A DNA stretch of 64,000 nt from Salimicrobium flavidum (GCF_900156645.1 NZ_FTOC01000009.1:62001-126000), one strand, 5' to 3'; positions 1-9,169 are shown, counted from the stretch's first letter. A program made the numbers and translations. The notes: generated by a model not told the origin, from the sequence alone.

Positions 1-294
1 AGCCGCTGCCGCTGTACCGATAACAAATCCGGCAAGCACTCGATAGAGAGTGATACCTATATGTCCCCATAATTCCCCTTCCCGTCCCATCGTTACCATT
101 TCTTCTACGACAACCGTCGGAGCGGGAAGTAAATGAGAGGCGACCCAACCGTTACGGGAAGCTGTTTCCCAAATAATTATAAGCACTACCGGAAGTAAAA
201 GCCCCGCCCACCAGTCCGTAAAAGGGAGCGATTTCTTTTTGCTTTTCTTTTTTTTTGATGCCGGCAACGTTGCGGTATTCGTTCGTATCGTCAT
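1..294 (-). CDS. ABC transporter permease, SsuC/TauC type, N-terminal part
   Basis: The first 98 residues of an inner-membrane permease run off the left edge of the window. A lysine-rich cytoplasmic start (SKKKKSKKK) is followed by a membrane segment and the ETASRNGWVASHLLPAPTVV stretch typical of nitrate/sulfonate/taurine-family permeases. The ATG at 294 follows GGGAGGAG at good spacing. The gene lies 24 bases after the substrate-binding lipoprotein gene, in the same direction, so the two form one importer. The ATPase is not in view. The SAM riboswitch further upstream suggests a sulfur compound as substrate, which is inference. Confidence 0.85.
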   Translation of the reverse strand, partial: MTIRTNTATLPASKKKKSKKKSLPFTDWWAGLLLPVVLIIIWETASRNGWVASHLLPAPTVVVEEMVTMGREGELWGHIGITLYRVLAGFVIGTAAAA

Positions 295-318
295 ACTGTC
301 TCCTCCCTGTCGATTCTT

Positions 319-1302
319 TTATTCGATCACTTCTTCCGCAAAGGACGGATTAATCATTTCTTCTGTCAAAGCGTCAATATCAGCTTCCTGATCAATCACT
401 TCCACATCCTGAAGAACGTCTCCGGCAGCGGTAATCGTGTCGATCACGTCCTGGTTCGGCACAGCATTGCTGAAGTCGTTCCGTTCTAGACTCTGTTTCG
501 CCACTTCCAGATCCAACTCTGCTTCTGCAGCAAGAATCTCTGCTGTTTCTTCAGGATTATCAATAGCGAATTGACGGGCTTTTTCATAGGCTTCAATGAC
601 TTTCTTCACGACATCTGGATTATTTTCTGCAAACTCGGTACGTGTGTTCAACGTTCCGTAGGTATTAAGGTCAGCATCACGGTAGAAAAGGTTCGCACCG
701 GATTCAAGCTCCTCTCGAGCCATATGAGGATCAAGTCCTGCCCAGGCATCCACATCACCGTTACTGAGAGCAGATGCTCCGTCCGGATGTTGCAGGTTTA
801 CCAGCTCAATATCGTCTGTGGACATGTCGTGTTTTTTCAGGGCGCGTTCTAGGAATATGTATGGATCCGTTCCGAGAGTCGCAGCCACTTTTTTGCCTCT
901 CAGGTCTTCCACTGAATCTATTCCTGAATCCTTGCCGGATACGAGCGCGGTCCACTCCGGCTTAGAGTACAGGTAGACTGTTTCAACCGGTGCTCCGTTC
1001 GCTTTGGACATCAATGCTGCCGCTCCGGCTGAAGAACTGAAATCCACACTCGAGGAGTTCAGAAATTCAAGTGCTTTGTTGCTGCCCTGGCTTAGTACGT
1101 ACTCTACTTCCACCTCTTCACCGAAAACTTCTTCCACGAAGCCTTTTTCCTTCAATACCAGACTCGTCGGGGAATAATAAGCATAATCAAGCGTGATTTT
1201 TTCCGGCGTCCCTGAAGCACCATCCGCATCTGAAGAACAACCAGCCACTAAAATCCCTAGTAAAATTATCGTTATAGTCAATATTAAATTTTTAATATTC
1301 AT
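319..1302 (-). CDS. SsuA/NitT-type substrate-binding lipoprotein
   Basis: A 327-residue extracellular solute-binding protein for an ABC importer. The N-terminus is a lipoprotein signal with lipobox LVAG-Cys22, so the mature protein is anchored to the outer face of the membrane. Family signatures include an early ITLDYAYYSPTSLV strand, SSSVDFSSSAGAAAL (a loop typical of NMT1/SsuA-like proteins) and GDVDAWAGLDPHM. AAGGAG precedes the ATG. It lies 76 bases downstream of metY-CoA and just upstream of the permease, so it is probably in the SAM-riboswitch operon. The likely ligand is an aliphatic sulfonate or related organosulfur compound, but nitrate or another small anion cannot be excluded. Confidence 0.85.
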   Translation of the reverse strand: MNIKNLILTITIILLGILVAGCSSDADGASGTPEKITLDYAYYSPTSLVLKEKGFVEEVFGEEVEVEYVLSQGSNKALEFLNSSSVDFSSSAGAAALMSKANGAPVETVYLYSKPEWTALVSGKDSGIDSVEDLRGKKVAATLGTDPYIFLERALKKHDMSTDDIELVNLQHPDGASALSNGDVDAWAGLDPHMAREELESGANLFYRDADLNTYGTLNTRTEFAENNPDVVKKVIEAYEKARQFAIDNPEETAEILAAEAELDLEVAKQSLERNDFSNAVPNQDVIDTITAAGDVLQDVEVIDQEADIDALTEEMINPSFAEEVIE

Positions 1303-1335
1303 ATGCCCAGCTCCTTTTTCTTATCCTATAATTTT

Positions 1336-1362
1336 CAGAAGACGGCTTGATGCCGCCTTCTG
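1336..1362 (-). other. Intercistronic hairpin
   Basis: An 11-bp stem (CAGAAGGCGGC with GCCGTCTTCTG, one G-U pair) lies between metY-CoA and the binding-protein gene. No T-run follows on the minus strand, so it is not a typical terminator. It could stabilise or set the end of a processed transcript. Confidence 0.5.
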
Positions 1363-1378
1363 ATATAAAAATCTTCAT

Positions 1379-3157
1379 TTAAATTTCACAAGCGTACGTA
1401 TCAATCGTTCCTCTCAAACGTTGAGCTTCCTTATAAGTGCAACGGTTGTGAACTACTTCGAGCCCTGCTTCATTGGCGATTCTCGCTGCTTCCGGAGCAA
1501 TGACTCCTTCCTGGAGCCAGAACACATCCGGTTTCACCTCGCCTGCTTCTTCAGCGATACCGATAGCCGCCTGCGGGCTTCGGAACACTTGAACGACCTC
1601 CACCTTGAACGGTATGGATTTCAAATCAGGGTAGGCTGTCTCTCCGAGAACCTCGTTTTCTCCCGGGTTGACCGGTACAATCTGATAACCGAGACGCTGC
1701 ATTTTCCTCGCCAGACGATGACTCGGACGCGAAGGTTTTCCGCTTAAACCTACGACTGCCAGACGCTTCGTACGTTTCTCCCCGTCCTCGGTTATTTCTG
1801 CTGATTTCAAGGCCCAGCTGATAACCCCTTCGTCGTTTTCCGTCAGTGTTTTGGCAGCCGCTTCATTCCCCGTCGCTTTTTCAATCGCGCGATCGAGATC
1901 GTTGATCAGATCTTTCACTGATTCCAGACCTACGGACAGACGGATCAACTCTTCGGTTACACCGCTCGAAGACAAGTCCTCCGCAGACAGTTGCTGGTGT
2001 GTGGTGGAAGCCGGGTGGATAATCAGAGACTTGGCGTCTCCCACGTTCGCTACGTGAGACCACAGGGAAATATTATTGATCAGACTGCTGCCCGCTTCTC
2101 TACCGCCTTTGATACCGAAGTTCACGATAGCGCCGTATCCACCTTCTAAATACTTATTGGCAAGTTCATGGGCCGGGTGGTCCGGGAGCCCCGGATAAGA
2201 TACCCACTCTACATCCGGGTGTCCTTGAAGATATTCGGCTACCTCCAGAGAATTATCCGCATGACGCTCCACGCGCAGAGACAATGTCTCCAACCCTTGA
2301 GTCAGAAGAAACGCATTCTGCGGACTGAGACATGCCCCGAAGTCACGCAGTAACTGGACACGGAATTTCGTAGCGAAAGCTAGAGTCCCGAAATCTTTTG
2401 CATAGACAATGCCGTTATAGCTGTCGTCAGGTTCAGTGAACCCAGGGAACTTCCCGTTCGTCCAGTCGAAACGTCCTCCATCGACAGCTACCCCGCCAAT
2501 CGCTGTTCCGTGCCCGCCGATCCATTTCGTCGCGGAATGGACAACAATATCAGCACCCCACTGAATCGGTTTACACTGAGCCGGGGTGGCAAATGTATTA
2601 TCGATGATAAGTGGGACGCCATTACCATGTGCTACTTCCGCCACTTTCTCGATATCCAGTACGTGGAGACTCGGATTCCCGATCGTTTCAGCAAACACCG
2701 CTTTTGTTTTTTCAGTGATCGCCTTTTTGAAATTTTCCGGATCCTCAGGATCGACGAATTTTACATTGATGCCGTAACGCGGCAAAGTGTTAGCGAATAA
2801 ATTATACGTACCGCCGTACAGATTGCTGGCCGCGACTACTTCGTCTCCTGCTCCAGCCACGTTCAAAATCGAATAGGAGATAGCGGCCATGCCGGATGCT
2901 GTGGCTACAGAAGCTACCCCGTCCTCGAGAAGAGCCATACGTTTTTCGAAAACGTCGACCGTCGGGTTCCCGATTCTTGAATAGATGTTTCCGGGCTCAT
3001 CCAGTGCGAACAAGCTTTGTGCATGATCGGTATCGTGAAAAACGTAAGATGTCGTCTGGTAAATCGGTACAGCTCTTGATCCTGTTGTCGGGTCGGGAGA
3101 TTGTCCGCCGTGGAGAGCTATTGTATCCAGATCGTAACCTTCGAATTGTTGAGACAT
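1379..3157 (-). CDS. O-acetylhomoserine sulfhydrylase (MetY) fused to a CoA-binding domain
   Basis: A 592-residue fusion. Residues 1-430 form a complete PLP-dependent O-acetylhomoserine aminocarboxypropyltransferase, with [16 protein letters not shown] and the PLP lysine K211 in SATKWIGGH. This enzyme makes homocysteine from O-acetylhomoserine and sulfide. After a linker at about 431-463, residues 464-585 form a YccU-type Rossmann CoA-binding domain ([12 protein letters not shown], then [20 protein letters not shown] and HNRCTYKE). Free-standing MetY is about 430 residues, so the extra 160 residues are a true second domain in frame. A good AGGAGG precedes the ATG at 3157, and a SAM-I riboswitch lies immediately upstream. 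The role of the CoA domain is unknown. Sensing acetyl-CoA or CoA status is a guess. Confidence 0.92.
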   Translation of the reverse strand: MSQQFEGYDLDTIALHGGQSPDPTTGSRAVPIYQTTSYVFHDTDHAQSLFALDEPGNIYSRIGNPTVDVFEKRMALLEDGVASVATASGMAAISYSILNVAGAGDEVVAASNLYGGTYNLFANTLPRYGINVKFVDPEDPENFKKAITEKTKAVFAETIGNPSLHVLDIEKVAEVAHGNGVPLIIDNTFATPAQCKPIQWGADIVVHSATKWIGGHGTAIGGVAVDGGRFDWTNGKFPGFTEPDDSYNGIVYAKDFGTLAFATKFRVQLLRDFGACLSPQNAFLLTQGLETLSLRVERHADNSLEVAEYLQGHPDVEWVSYPGLPDHPAHELANKYLEGGYGAIVNFGIKGGREAGSSLINNISLWSHVANVGDAKSLIIHPASTTHQQLSAEDLSSSGVTEELIRLSVGLESVKDLINDLDRAIEKATGNEAAAKTLTENDEGVISWALKSAEITEDGEKRTKRLAVVGLSGKPSRPSHRLARKMQRLGYQIVPVNPGENEVLGETAYPDLKSIPFKVEVVQVFRSPQAAIGIAEEAGEVKPDVFWLQEGVIAPEAARIANEAGLEVVHNRCTYKEAQRLRGTIDTYACEI

Positions 3158-3213
3158 AAATAATTCCTCCTAATGTGTATGTGTCAGGAGGTTCTGAGAG
3201 AAGAAGAGCCAAT

Positions 3214-3378
3214 CAAAAAAACCTCTTCGATAAGAAGAGGTTTACGGGTAAACGTATATAGGTCCTCCCCTTATCTCTCAGACCTCCTGGATCTGTAGGA
3301 ATTGGCACCTTTTCAAACTGATGTTTGAAGGTTGCCGGGCTTCGCAGGGCCTAGTCCCTCAGCCGCTCTTGATAAGAG
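3214..3378 (-). promoter_or_regulatory. SAM-I (S-box) riboswitch with terminator
   Basis: On the minus strand the leader shows the S-box core: P1 5' arm CTCTTATC at 3378, then GAGGGA, the GCGAAGCCCGGCAACC block, a P3 hairpin, GGTGCCAATTCC and CAGATCC, with the P1 3' arm AGAGATAAG near 3270. A strong terminator stem, AACCTCTTC with GAAGAGGTT, follows at about 3220-3242 and ends in a T7 run. When SAM is abundant the metY-CoA operon should be switched off. Confidence 0.95.
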
Positions 3379-3406
3379 TTGCTATTCAATTAGTGGTTTG
3401 AATGAA

Positions 3407-3436
3407 ATTATATATGACAATCGGTCGCTAAGTCAA
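3407..3436 (-). promoter_or_regulatory. Sigma-A promoter of the S-box operon
   Basis: TTGACT (3431-3436) and TATAAT (3407-3412), read on the minus strand, are 18 bases apart and start transcription just upstream of the riboswitch P1 stem. Confidence 0.85.
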
Positions 3437-3454
3437 TAATTTTTTGAATATTCC

Positions 3455-4597
3455 CTATTTAGAAGCTTCAATCGCCTGTTCAAGCTGAGCGATGATATCT
3501 TCAGAGCTTTCGATTCCCACAGAGATCCGAACGACGTGATCATCGATTCCGAACCGTTCTTTATCTTCTGAAGTGAGTGTACGATGAGAAGTACGGGATG
3601 GCACAGATACAGTCGTTTCGACTCCCGCAAGACTCGGAACGATTTTAATCCATCCGAGCGCCCGGTAAAAGGTGTTCATATCCACCGACTCATTCAACGC
3701 CACAGTCACAATCGCCCCGTTACCCTCAGAGGAAACACCTTTCGGGTAATAGACCTTCTGGACATCAGCATGTTTCTGCATCGCTTCAGCAAGCGCTTTG
3801 GCGTTCTTCGATTGTTTGTCCATCCGGATTCCAAGTGTCTTCGTTCCGCGGTAAGTCAACCACGCTTCGAAGGGGCTCAAATTGGAACCGAGAGAAACGA
3901 TTTTTTTACGAGCTTTCTCTACGAGGGAGTGTTCCCCGACAAGAACTCCAGCCGTTGCATCACTGTGGCCTCCGAGATACTTCGTCGCACTGTGGACGAC
4001 GAGGTCCGCTCCATTATGTAATGGACGCAAAAGATACGGCGTAGCAAATGTATTATCGATCATAACTTTCAATTCATTTTTTTCGGCCACTTCCTTCAGA
4101 CCATTCAAATCTTCCACACGAAGAAAAGGGTTCGTCACTGATTCTGAGTATAGAAGCTTCGTATTCGTCCGGATTTCTCCCTTGACGCTTTCGAGGTCAT
4201 GGAAAGACGTGAGCGTCACTTCGATTCCGAGAGCAGGAAGTTCATGAGCGAGCAGATTGTGCGTCCCTCCATATACATCTTCCGCAGCTACAATGTGATC
4301 CCCCGGCTTCACCACAGAAAGAATCCCCGCAAAAATCGCAGCCATTCCGGAAGCAGCAGCAACTCCAGCCTCTCCTTCCTCAAGCAAAGCGACCCCTTCC
4401 GCTAATTCTTCAGGATTCGGGTTCCGTTCTCTGGAGTAAAGGTAAGAGGTCTCCCCCTCATAATATTTCTCCAGGTCGTCGAGGTCTTTGAATGTAAAAG
4501 CCGAAGTCTGATATATCGGAGTAGCTTTACTATTCAGAGCAGCACTCTGGTCCGCTTTATGGTGTACAACTTTTGTGAAAAATGATGATTGCTTCAT
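3455..4597 (-). CDS. metI: Cystathionine gamma-synthase / O-acetylhomoserine thiolyase-like enzyme (MetI type)
   Basis: A 380-residue PLP enzyme of the Cys/Met metabolism family. It carries [22 protein letters not shown] and the PLP lysine K206 in SATKYLGGHSD, followed by the SLAGVETTVSVP substrate loop. The length and sequence are closest to bacillar MetI, which makes cystathionine from an acylated homoserine and cysteine. A MetB-like or methionine gamma-lyase activity is the alternative. GGAGGAG precedes the ATG. It has its own promoter, lies upstream of the SAM riboswitch and is not obviously controlled by it. Confidence 0.88.
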   Translation of the reverse strand: MKQSSFFTKVVHHKADQSAALNSKATPIYQTSAFTFKDLDDLEKYYEGETSYLYSRERNPNPEELAEGVALLEEGEAGVAAASGMAAIFAGILSVVKPGDHIVAAEDVYGGTHNLLAHELPALGIEVTLTSFHDLESVKGEIRTNTKLLYSESVTNPFLRVEDLNGLKEVAEKNELKVMIDNTFATPYLLRPLHNGADLVVHSATKYLGGHSDATAGVLVGEHSLVEKARKKIVSLGSNLSPFEAWLTYRGTKTLGIRMDKQSKNAKALAEAMQKHADVQKVYYPKGVSSEGNGAIVTVALNESVDMNTFYRALGWIKIVPSLAGVETTVSVPSRTSHRTLTSEDKERFGIDDHVVRISVGIESSEDIIAQLEQAIEASK

Positions 4598-4629
4598 GAT
4601 TGAATCTCCTCCGCTTATCGTTTCGTATC

Positions 4630-4658
4630 AGTATATCTACTCAAACAGCGGGTGTAAA
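4630..4658 (-). promoter_or_regulatory. Promoter of metI, with -35 at the repeat edge
   Basis: TTTACA (4653-4658) and TATACT (4630-4635), read on the minus strand, are 17 bases apart, a good sigma-A match. The -35 hexamer overlaps the outer edge of an R1 repeat copy. Confidence 0.7.
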
Positions 4659-4812
4659 GAAAAGCGGAATCATTCGTTTAGAAGCTCTAAGATAAGTGGA
4701 CGCACCTGGCTTCGGGCGCCCTTTCCCGAAACAGGGGTGGGCGCTTATATTACGAGCTTCTGAATGAGGCAGCTGGACAAAGAAAAGCGGAAACTTCCGT
4801 TTAGAAGACTAC
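4656..4812 (+). repeat. R1 hairpin repeat, one unit plus partial
   Basis: One full R1 unit starts with AAAGAAAAGCGGA, and the same start motif recurs about 125 bases later. Inside are paired arms (TAGAAGCTC with GAGCTTCTG, AAGTGG/GCGCTTAT, and a central TTTCCCGAAA core). It fills the gap between metI and the GGDEF/EAL gene and ends about 10 bases from the latter's stop codon. Confidence 0.85.
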
Positions 4813-4820
4813 CCCTCGCT

Positions 4821-6938
4821 TCAATAAACGACCACACCCACAGGAGGAGCAGGCTTACTATAATAAAAGCCCTGATACAAGTGACACCCGGTCTGTTTCA
4901 AATACTCAAGCTGCTCCTTCGACTCCACTCCTTCAGCAATAACCTTCATCCCGAGATTCTCGGCCATCGCAATAATCGCCCGTACAATAGCTCCGTCCTG
5001 TTCTGTCTTCCCTATATTCCATACAAATGATTTATCAATTTTAATCGTATCTACCGGGAGTTTGCTCAAGTAATTGAGAGAGGAGTACCCCGTCCCGAAA
5101 TCATCCAGGTGAACTTCAACACCACGCTTTCGTAACGAATCCAGAACTTTGACACTTCCTTTGAAATCCTCAAGCACCATAGACTCTGTAATTTCTATCA
5201 CCAGATGCTTAGGGGTTAATCCCGCTTCCTCGACAGCCATCAGTATTTTGTCATCCAGATATCTGTCCTTGAATTGCTGAGCGGATAAATTAACAGATAC
5301 TTTCAATTCATGTCGACCATAAAATTCCTGCCATTCTTTCAATTGTCGACAGGATTCTTTCAGTACCCATTCCCCCATCGGAATGATAAACCCGCTGTTT
5401 TCCGCTATCTCAATGAATTTATCAGGAGTAAGAAGTCCGTATTCAGGATGACTCCACCTCAAAAGCGCTTCATACCCGATCACTGTCGAATCGTTCTCGC
5501 ACACTTGAGGCTGATAAAAAAGTACAAACTCTTCGTTTTCAAGCGCATAGTAAAGCGCCTGTTTAATCTGAAGTTCTTCCTTTACAGCTATCCCCAGGTG
5601 GCGATGGTAAATTTCGTACCGGTTCTTACCTTTGTATTTCGCTTTATTCAAGGCTGCATCTGCGTGAGAAATCAGATTTTTGGCCGCCTCCCCCCCTCCG
5701 GAGAATGCGATCCCGACACTGAGTGTTCCGAAGTACTCATTCCCTCCGATAACGAAAGGGTACCTCATGGAATCGATCAATTGTTCCGCACGACGCACGA
5801 TTTCTCCTTCGCTGTATTCCCCGCGGATCATCATAGCAAATTCATCACTACTCATACGTGAAATGACGCTATCTAGCTCAGAGAACTCCTCAAGCAGGTG
5901 CCTCGCGAGCTTCCTCAACAGTTCGTCACCCACGTCGTGCCCCCAGGAATCGTTCACCATTTTGAAATTATCGATATCCATCACCATCAGTATAACCTGA
6001 TCATGGTGACGCTCCATCTCAAGATCCAAAAGTTCCCCGAAATATTCGCGCTTTACCAGTCCGGTCAATGGGTCATATCTGGAAACTGCCTGAAGCTCAA
6101 GCTCCGCATTTCTTTTCGTCAATTCAGTGGAAATTCTGTCTGCGAACACACGAAAGATGGCCCGTTCCATTTCCCCTTCTGTTTTCTTCTCCTCAGACAT
6201 CACTGCAAGGATACCGATCACTTCACTATTCGAATTATAAAGAGGGCTTCCAAAATAACTTTCAACGTTCATAGAGTGCAATGTCTGGTCGTCCGGATAT
6301 TTTTCTTTTGCATCCGACGGCACAAAACATTCCCCTGTATCCGCTGCTTCAGCACAAGGAGTCCCTGTCAGGCTGTAACTGATATTAGGAACGATCTCCC
6401 CTTTGTGGACCATTGCCACCGTATCGACGTAGCGTTGCTCTTCACCGGTGATTGTTCCAATCAACACCCCATCTGCTTCCAGTAATTTTGCAAGGTAGCG
6501 GACGGAGAAATCATAGAAGGACTGCCCGCCGTTTTCCCGGAATGCCTCTCCGATTTCAATGATTGCCTGTTTCAGTTTGTCCGCTTCTGTAATAGCGTCC
6601 AGAAACGTGAGCGAGTGTCCCGCGTATCCGACCGCCTCCCCCTGGGCATCGGAAATCAGAGAAGCGATATCTTCAAACGTTTTATTCTCCGCATCCATAA
6701 AGTGATATTTAAGAGAAAAGGATGGCTCCTCCTTGTCTCGGAGCATCAGGAATTGTTCACGATACTTATATGGAATCTCCATCAAAAATTCATCAAGGGT
6801 GTACACTTCCGCCTTCAGTGAACTATGTTCCCGGTAAGGAGGATTCACATATATAACGTCACTTTCCCTGTCGTAGAACCAGGTTGGTACTACGAGTTGT
6901 TCCAACAGTTCCCTAGCCATACTGTCCAAATTTTCCAC
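4821..6938 (-). CDS. PAS-GAF-GGDEF-EAL protein, likely c-di-GMP phosphodiesterase
   Basis: A 705-residue cytoplasmic signalling protein with no membrane segment. The domains are PAS-like (about 5-110), GAF (about 120-275), GGDEF (about 285-445) and EAL (about 455-700). The cyclase signature is degenerate, RMSSDEF instead of RxGGDEF, so cyclase activity is doubtful. The EAL domain keeps YEALLRW, ITESMVLED, DDFGTGYSSL, KIDKSF and AEGVES, so it should hydrolyse c-di-GMP. The start is uncertain. GTG at 6938 is used here, but TTG 6929 after AGGTGG, or ATG 6920, also fits. A second c-di-GMP protein lies at 42570. Confidence 0.9.
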   Translation of the reverse strand: MENLDSMARELLEQLVVPTWFYDRESDVIYVNPPYREHSSLKAEVYTLDEFLMEIPYKYREQFLMLRDKEEPSFSLKYHFMDAENKTFEDIASLISDAQGEAVGYAGHSLTFLDAITEADKLKQAIIEIGEAFRENGGQSFYDFSVRYLAKLLEADGVLIGTITGEEQRYVDTVAMVHKGEIVPNISYSLTGTPCAEAADTGECFVPSDAKEKYPDDQTLHSMNVESYFGSPLYNSNSEVIGILAVMSEEKKTEGEMERAIFRVFADRISTELTKRNAELELQAVSRYDPLTGLVKREYFGELLDLEMERHHDQVILMVMDIDNFKMVNDSWGHDVGDELLRKLARHLLEEFSELDSVISRMSSDEFAMMIRGEYSEGEIVRRAEQLIDSMRYPFVIGGNEYFGTLSVGIAFSGGGEAAKNLISHADAALNKAKYKGKNRYEIYHRHLGIAVKEELQIKQALYYALENEEFVLFYQPQVCENDSTVIGYEALLRWSHPEYGLLTPDKFIEIAENSGFIIPMGEWVLKESCRQLKEWQEFYGRHELKVSVNLSAQQFKDRYLDDKILMAVEEAGLTPKHLVIEITESMVLEDFKGSVKVLDSLRKRGVEVHLDDFGTGYSSLNYLSKLPVDTIKIDKSFVWNIGKTEQDGAIVRAIIAMAENLGMKVIAEGVESKEQLEYLKQTGCHLYQGFYYSKPAPPVGVVVY

Positions 6939-7047
6939 CTACTTTTTCTCTCTTAGACATGTTACTATAATTATCGGATTGATTATTTATTCCTCAAGCT
7001 TTTCACCAAATATTCCTTTTGACTTTAAATAATAAGGTGGATTTTCT

Positions 7048-8478
7048 ATGTCGAAGAAACAACTTCTCCTATTCGGAGTGGCTATCGTTCTTTTTCTCAT
7101 CGCCTCGCAATTTATACTTAAGGATCAGGAGCCGACCCTCACCCACGAAGACACCGAAGCACCCTCCTCCCCGCCACCTGAAGACCTTCCACCTCAATGG
7201 GAAAATGTCGAAAACGAACAAGCGATCACTTCCTTTTACGAAGAGGAAATTCCGTTTCTGCAAAAAGCGCGCGAACAGAATCTTACAGTGGAACATAACC
7301 AGGAAGTCGATTTTTCCGAGGAACGGGAAGGAAACATGACGATTCTGGAAACGTGGTACAACAAAGAACAGATACATATCTTGTACAAGTTGGACATCGA
7401 AGCTGTGGATCTGGAACAACCCCAAACACCTAGACTGATAGAAAACGGATTTGTGGAAGATCTCGAAGGAGACATGAGAGATCAGGAACTTTATGCTTAC
7501 AATCAAGCGGGACCCGTAGCACTTTATGACGGTGAGATTTATACATACACTTCTGTTTCTGCAATATCGGAAGAAAGGAATATCGAGACTCCTGACGGGC
7601 TTACCCACACGCGTATGGATAGCGTTGAACGATTTGAACAAACCGTTCTGGCTTCTTTTCATTTACATCTCGGGGACGGTACATGGAAGACAAATGACAC
7701 TCCCCTGTTTCTCTCCTATAATCCGGAAGCCTACAACACCCAAACATACACTTTCAAGGAAGCGGGGTATCTTGAAAAGGGAGAGGTTCGATATAAACCG
7801 CTTCGTGTAGAAAACGATCTCAGGGGTTCACGTCTATACATGCATATCGAGTCTTCTCGACCCTTGTCCAACAGAATCGATGCCACCCTTGACACCAGGC
7901 AAGAAATGAATCCTTCTTTCCTAAGACTTTCTAAAACCGACGAGAAACACGTATATATGACGAGAGGCGTCCCTCTCGAAGACGCTTCTTCCATAAACTT
8001 CACTATGAACGAGCTGTACGTAAAGTCGGAAGAACAGGTAAGCTTTGAAGTGGATACACGTGATTTTGACGAACACGTCTCCACCAACAACCAAACGAGC
8101 ACCATAGACCTGGAGAAATCTCTCGGAACATACAACGGAACGGAGATAACACTTACGAAGAAAACGTATGAATACCCGAGGAATCTGACCTGGGAACTCA
8201 CGACAAACCCTGAAAATAGCGAGCGCTCCCATCTGTCTCCTCACCCGTATCTTCCGCTCCAGGGAGAAAACGAATATGCGGCCTCACGCCCCCAGGGTGT
8301 GGAAATAGAAGGAGTTCCGGAATATGCGACACGCGACACGTTTTTCAGTTCATCCGAAGATAAATTGATTATTCACGGCAATCAGTTCAATCTCGCCGAG
8401 CATATGCCTGTCACGTTCACCCTTCAGAACCTGACGGATGCGATCACCTTTAATGCGGAAAGTTCGGCAAGGCGGTAA
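7048..8478 (+). CDS. Membrane-anchored or secreted protein of unknown function
   Basis: A 476-residue protein not recognised. One hydrophobic segment at residues 6-24 (LLLFGVAIVLFLIASQFIL) is followed by an acidic, proline-rich stretch (EAPSSPPPEDLPPQW). The rest is a large, mostly beta-like extracellular region rich in Glu, Asp, Thr and Asn, without cysteines. AAGGTGG precedes the ATG. It is transcribed away from the neighbouring c-di-GMP gene and is followed by a Sco1-like gene. The overall form recalls extracytoplasmic parts of bacillar anti-sigma-like proteins, but that comparison is weak. Confidence 0.75.
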   Translation: MSKKQLLLFGVAIVLFLIASQFILKDQEPTLTHEDTEAPSSPPPEDLPPQWENVENEQAITSFYEEEIPFLQKAREQNLTVEHNQEVDFSEEREGNMTILETWYNKEQIHILYKLDIEAVDLEQPQTPRLIENGFVEDLEGDMRDQELYAYNQAGPVALYDGEIYTYTSVSAISEERNIETPDGLTHTRMDSVERFEQTVLASFHLHLGDGTWKTNDTPLFLSYNPEAYNTQTYTFKEAGYLEKGEVRYKPLRVENDLRGSRLYMHIESSRPLSNRIDATLDTRQEMNPSFLRLSKTDEKHVYMTRGVPLEDASSINFTMNELYVKSEEQVSFEVDTRDFDEHVSTNNQTSTIDLEKSLGTYNGTEITLTKKTYEYPRNLTWELTTNPENSERSHLSPHPYLPLQGENEYAASRPQGVEIEGVPEYATRDTFFSSSEDKLIIHGNQFNLAEHMPVTFTLQNLTDAITFNAESSARR

Positions 8479-8561
8479 AAATTCTTATTTTGTTCATTGA
8501 GATGACGGGTTGCAACAGGTACACTGAGTAAAGAAATGACACGGAAAGGAGTCTACCCTAC

Positions 8562-9131
8562 TTGAAAAAGTTAATGATCGGTATATTTTTCACACTGTTT
8601 CTTGCCGCCTGCGGCCAGCAGGAACTAGAAGACCCTGTCAACTGGGAAACAGGAAGCTTTGAAGCAACTACCCAGGACGAGGAATCATGGAGCATGGAGG
8701 AGATGGAAGGAAAGGTGTGGATCGCGGATTTCGTATTCACTTCCTGTAACACCGTCTGCCCACCTATGACGAGAAACATGGCACAGCTCCAGAGTAAGAT
8801 GAAGGAAGAAGGCATCGACGTGGAATTCGTATCCTTCAGCGTCGATCCCGGGGTCGATAATCCCGCAACATTAAAAACATTCGCTGAAAAACAAGGTGCA
8901 GATTTTTCCAACTGGAACTTTCTCACCGGCTACGATCAGGAAACGATCGAAACATTCGCCGAAGAGAGCTTTCATATTATAGTCGACAAGCCCGAGGGAG
9001 AAGAGCAGGTGATGCACGGTACACAGTTCTTCCTTGTAGATGAAGAAGGTACAGTAAAACAATATTACAGCGGCGACAAAGACGTTCCGTATGAGCAGAT
9101 CATCGAAGATACAAAAATAGTCCAAAATTAA
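8562..9131 (+). CDS. SCO1/SenC family copper-binding lipoprotein
   Basis: A 189-residue thioredoxin-fold protein that delivers copper to cytochrome oxidase or handles thiols outside the membrane. It has a lipoprotein signal ending LAA-Cys17, the metal motif C62-NTV-C66-P and the conserved H152 in MHGTQFFLVD. All three metal ligands are present. The start is TTG, ten bases after AAAGGAG. It is related to Bacillus YpmQ. A bidirectional terminator follows directly. Confidence 0.93.
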   Translation: MKKLMIGIFFTLFLAACGQQELEDPVNWETGSFEATTQDEESWSMEEMEGKVWIADFVFTSCNTVCPPMTRNMAQLQSKMKEEGIDVEFVSFSVDPGVDNPATLKTFAEKQGADFSNWNFLTGYDQETIETFAEESFHIIVDKPEGEEQVMHGTQFFLVDEEGTVKQYYSGDKDVPYEQIIEDTKIVQN

Positions 9132-9163
9132 AAAGAGAAGCGCCTGTGGAGCGCTTCTCTTTT
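9131..9163. terminator. Bidirectional terminator
   Basis: The stem AAAAGAGAAGCGC with GCGCTTCTCTTTT lies between the convergent SCO1-like and DUF1002 genes. Confidence 0.9.
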
Positions 9164-9169
9164 ACTCTA

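Noticed and set aside
1336-1362. Hairpin as terminator between metY-CoA and the binding-protein gene
   Set aside because: The stem is followed by AAAATTATAG on the minus strand, not a T-run, so full termination is unlikely.
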